Of a stretch of 64,000 nt of DNA, positions 61,283 through 64,000 are shown one piece after another; position 1 is the stretch's first letter; every line of letters begins with the position of its first letter. This DNA comes from Rhodamnia argentea. Lineage: Eukaryota > Streptophyta > Magnoliopsida > Myrtales > Myrtaceae. The translations under genes and the position numbers were made by a program. Where the stretch lies: positions 27,018,962-27,082,961 of the forward strand of contig NC_063158.1 of the NCBI RefSeq assembly GCF_020921035.1. Reading direction: 5' to 3'. The notes below the pieces were generated by a model. The model saw nothing but the letters and a program-made list of their open reading frames with translations, ran no database searches and was not told the DNA's origin.

Positions 61283-62556
61283 CTAAAAATAAACTAGCGT
61301 GACAAGAATTATGAAAATAAGTAATGCTTGCCAAGTATGTTGAATCTTTCGGTCGTCGAAAGTTGCGACGCCTCCCCTTGTGGCATCGATTCGACGCCGA
61401 ACTCTTGTGTACGCTACCCTCCAGAGCACGGGGACACCAAACACGGCGATCAAACAGAACACAGCAAGTACAAGTAGGTAAATTGCTACCACCTCACGGT
61501 CTTGCGGAGTTTGGACAATAAGAGAAACAGAGTAAGCAAGGCAGAGCAGGGGTATAGGGATGTGAAACAGAGGGTTGGCCTCTACAGTAAAAGTGGTAGC
61601 CCAGATTGTGGCGATGGAGGCGAAAAAGGCCAGGCTATTGAGCATTGCGTACTCATAGAGTCCCGAACGTCTCCGGATACTATCTCTGGCTCCATGTGTT
61701 TTTCCGGTAGCCACGCTGCTGGAATTGGCGGTAACAACGGTGGAATTTGCTGTGGGATTTGAAGAGGAATCCTGCAAGTATCCTCCTGGAGGAGTGAGAG
61801 CAGCTTGGTAAGTGGCAGCCGCGATTAAGGAAGACACTAAGAGGATTATGTTGCGAGCGGATTCATCTGGGATTCTGAAAAAATTTGCGCACTTCTCAAA
61901 GGAAGTTAGTTCCTTGCTAAAAAACTGTGATAGAGAGAGGGTAGGAGTAATTGCCCGACGTCCTAGACGGCGTGACCTATTCGCTAGATCTTGGTCGCCG
62001 CTAGGATTCTCTTGGAAGATGTCCAGAGCCGTCTTACCCCGGAAGTTCTTCGCTTTTACAGCCGTGTACCCAATCAACAGCTTCATGATCTGGAAAAAAA
62101 ATTGCGGAGGAAAAGAAATTAAAGTACACGGTTCCCGTCAATTTCAATCACTGCTTTGTCACAAGCTTTACTATCGTACACAAAATGAGCTCATGGCCAT
62201 ATGTCTATTGGAGTTCGATGATGCTAGTGTAGTGATGCAACGGCCGCTGTACAATGGGAATAAGTTTATTTAACCTTACTTATTAAATACAATCATTCCG
62301 CCCAATGTAATGAAATCCCGAGTCTATTTTAAAAAGTGAGATTTAGTCCTTTTACTAGAAATGGTCGAGGTGATACCTAGTAAGTGATCATGCGAGTAGT
62401 AAATAACATTGGCCAATCCACTGAAGTGATGGCCGAAATGACCAAAAGTTTTTATAAAAATTTTAGGACTTAATCACTTCAACTAAAATGTTTAGGATTT
62501 AATTACATTTTGTACCTTAGGTCTTTTGCTATGAAGAGAAAGACTACCTAAGACAG

Positions 62557-62588
<32 letters not shown>

Positions 62589-63650
62589 CCTCTATGCATG
62601 GTGTTCAACTGATTCGGGAGCAATTCTCCCTTCCACAACGTGATTATTTTATGGTTTTTGTCGGATTGTCCTTTGTTAGCATCCGTTTGACTAGCTTATA
62701 TCTCGTACGATATGTTCGGATGGACTGATATCGAAAGAAGGAAAGAGATTTTGCTAATCAAAAGGAAAAATGAAAGAAACGAAAAGAATCATTAAGTTAT
62801 TGTTGTGTTCTGTAGAAGTGATGGTGATGTAAAGAGTCGAAAGCTGAGTTTGTAGGAGTTCCGAGGGAAACAATTTTGATCATAACTTTTTTTCTCAACT
62901 TAGAACAGGGTGGATCTCTCTATAACATTCCTTTTCTTTCCTTCCTTTTTCTCTGTATCCTCCAACCAAAACATTGTTCCTAGATAAGATTATGCTTGAA
63001 TTGAAGGATCCCAAAACAAAAGCGCGAATAACCATGAAACCGATGAAGTATACCTCGGGCTGCTTTTCTGATGCAGCAATATGTAAGACGGTGTCACCAT
63101 GTTGGTCTTTTCAGTCCAAGATTCGCGTCAGATGGACTCGCTTAAGCCATCCAAACAAAACCTTGAATGCTTCGCTATTGCCCGTCCCGACGGCGACATG
63201 AACCGCAGTCTCGCATTGGTTCGTCAAATCTTCAATGGACAATTTGCAAGCAGATAGGAATTCAGCCAGGAGTTCTAGGAGCTCCACGTTGTCCCACCCA
63301 TTGTCTCCTCTTTCCCCGGCTACAAAATGCAAAGGGGTGATCCCGCCTCTTCCTCGGACTCGAACCAATTCAGGGTCGAGGGTCATCGGTGCCCTCACGG
63401 TGCGATAATGCTTCTTTTGCAAAGCCAAGTGCATGGGGCTGTAACCCCCTCGATTCAGCTTCCGAGCGAACTGCGGCTTCAAGGTGGCTATCTCCATGGC
63501 CACTTTAGTTTTCCCTTGCTCCGCAGCAACGTGTAGTGGAGTATTTGGGAAGGGGCCCTGGGATCCATGATCTAAGATGTTTTCGTCCTGCTCAATTGAG
63601 CTGTAGAGCTCATTAACACTATCAGCTGCTATTGCTTCTTGAAGGCTCAT
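61283..63650 (-). pseudogene. Ankyrin-PGG copy 3, nonsense codon late in exon 1
   Basis: Exons 63650-63054 and 62089-61283 with intact splice sites. Codon 180 is TGA (63113-63111) where copies 1 and 2 have TGG (Trp in ILDWKDQNG), so translation would stop before the membrane domain and leave a soluble ankyrin fragment of 179 residues (219 if the upstream in-frame ATG at about 63764 is used). Exon 2 is open and very like copy 1 (YLQDSSSNPTANSTVV, YEYAMLNSLAFFASIATIW). The intron is the most diverged of the three and contains an expanded GT/AT microsatellite. Confidence 0.85.
62557..62588. repeat. GT/AT microsatellite in ankyrin copy 3 intron
   Basis: (GT)7 followed by (AT)9. Copies 1 and 2 have only GTGTATATATATAC here. 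Confidence 0.9.
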
Positions 63651-64000
63651 TGTTTTGAGGAGGGAAATGTAGAGGGGCTTTGGCTCGTTGATGATGGATG
63701 GAAGCAGGAGTGGCGGACATGCGAAGTCATAAGTAGGGCCATAGTCGACGCAGTCATTGTTCATGATTCAATCGGTCGGGGAATTTTTCTCTTTAGAGAA
63801 CTTACATGCGAAGTTTCGTAACTAATTGTGGTCTGAATTTTCCCTCTTTTTTTTTTTAAAAATTAATTGTTGGGTGCCATTTCTCAGCCACTACTTGCAT
63901 GTTGTGGGGAGTACTGAGTAGCAGCGGAGGGTGTCCCCACCCACCCGGCTCCCAAAGATGGTATCTGCTCAAAACTGTCGGAACCAAAACAATAATTGTG
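63651..64000. other. Upstream region of ankyrin copy 3
   Basis: Matches the upstream regions of copies 1 and 2, including TGTGGGGAGTACTGAGTAG. The window ends here. Confidence 0.5.

Larger units (their letters stand above)
55958..64000. repeat. Tandem cassette, unit 3 (cut by window end)
   Basis: Third unit with the same left boundary phrase. It holds truncated RGLG copy C, the PGG relic and ankyrin copy 3; the window ends inside the region upstream of the ankyrin gene, before any LTR-like block. Confidence 0.92.

Overview
The window is nuclear DNA of a flowering plant. Genes are spliced with AT-rich introns, and every identifiable product is a standard eudicot protein. The repeat style (GGTTCC/CCGG-rich hAT-type MITEs, fold-back elements, long simple repeats) reminds me of woody rosids such as Myrtaceae, but that placement is a low-confidence impression from memory. 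I recognised no tRNA, rRNA, CRISPR array or organellar insert.

Positions 1-33,000 hold ordinary single-copy housekeeping and signalling genes separated by repeat-bearing spacers: a GAUT4-type galacturonosyltransferase of pectin synthesis (minus, 1159-4867); an unidentified acidic protein with a 5'UTR intron (minus, 10380-10916); an intronless DYW-class PPR protein orthologous to Arabidopsis At3g24000 (minus, 13664-15676); a small plastid-type DnaJ protein (plus, 19112-19522); the Rab2-class GTPase RABB1C (minus, 20178-22579), divergent from an ATP-phosphofructokinase of PFK2 type (plus, 23938-27232); and a GPI-anchored GH17 beta-1,3-glucanase with an X8 domain (plus, 30496-32612). The spacers carry two fold-back elements built from the same repeated phrase, several MITE-like elements and weak LTR fossils.

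Positions 33,236-64,000 hold a tandem array. A complete RGLG-type copine-domain RING E3 ligase (minus, 33236-35349) is followed by three head-to-tail units starting at 34744, 45651 and 55958 (10,907 and 10,307 bp, the third cut by the window end). Each unit contains the promoter, 5' leader and first two coding exons of the RGLG gene and a two-exon BDA1/ACD6-like ankyrin-PGG membrane protein gene; units 1 and 2 also show the LTR-like block beyond it. In units 2 and 3 the RGLG part ends a few bases into exon 3, so those copies are truncated and lack the RING. The ankyrin gene is open in unit 1 but has one nonsense codon in unit 2 and a different one in unit 3. Each unit also keeps an older relic of a PGG exon.

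The units are mosaics. Units 2 and 3 look identical across about 3 kb around the unit junction. Units 1 and 2 are nearly identical over ankyrin exon 1, the intron and the start of exon 2. Units 1 and 3 are closest over the end of exon 2 and the spacer. A 586-bp hAT-type MITE sits only in unit 1, and the other two units supply its empty site. Because everything in the array runs on the minus strand, each truncated RGLG promoter lies upstream of the next ankyrin gene in the same direction, which makes chimeric or read-through transcripts possible.
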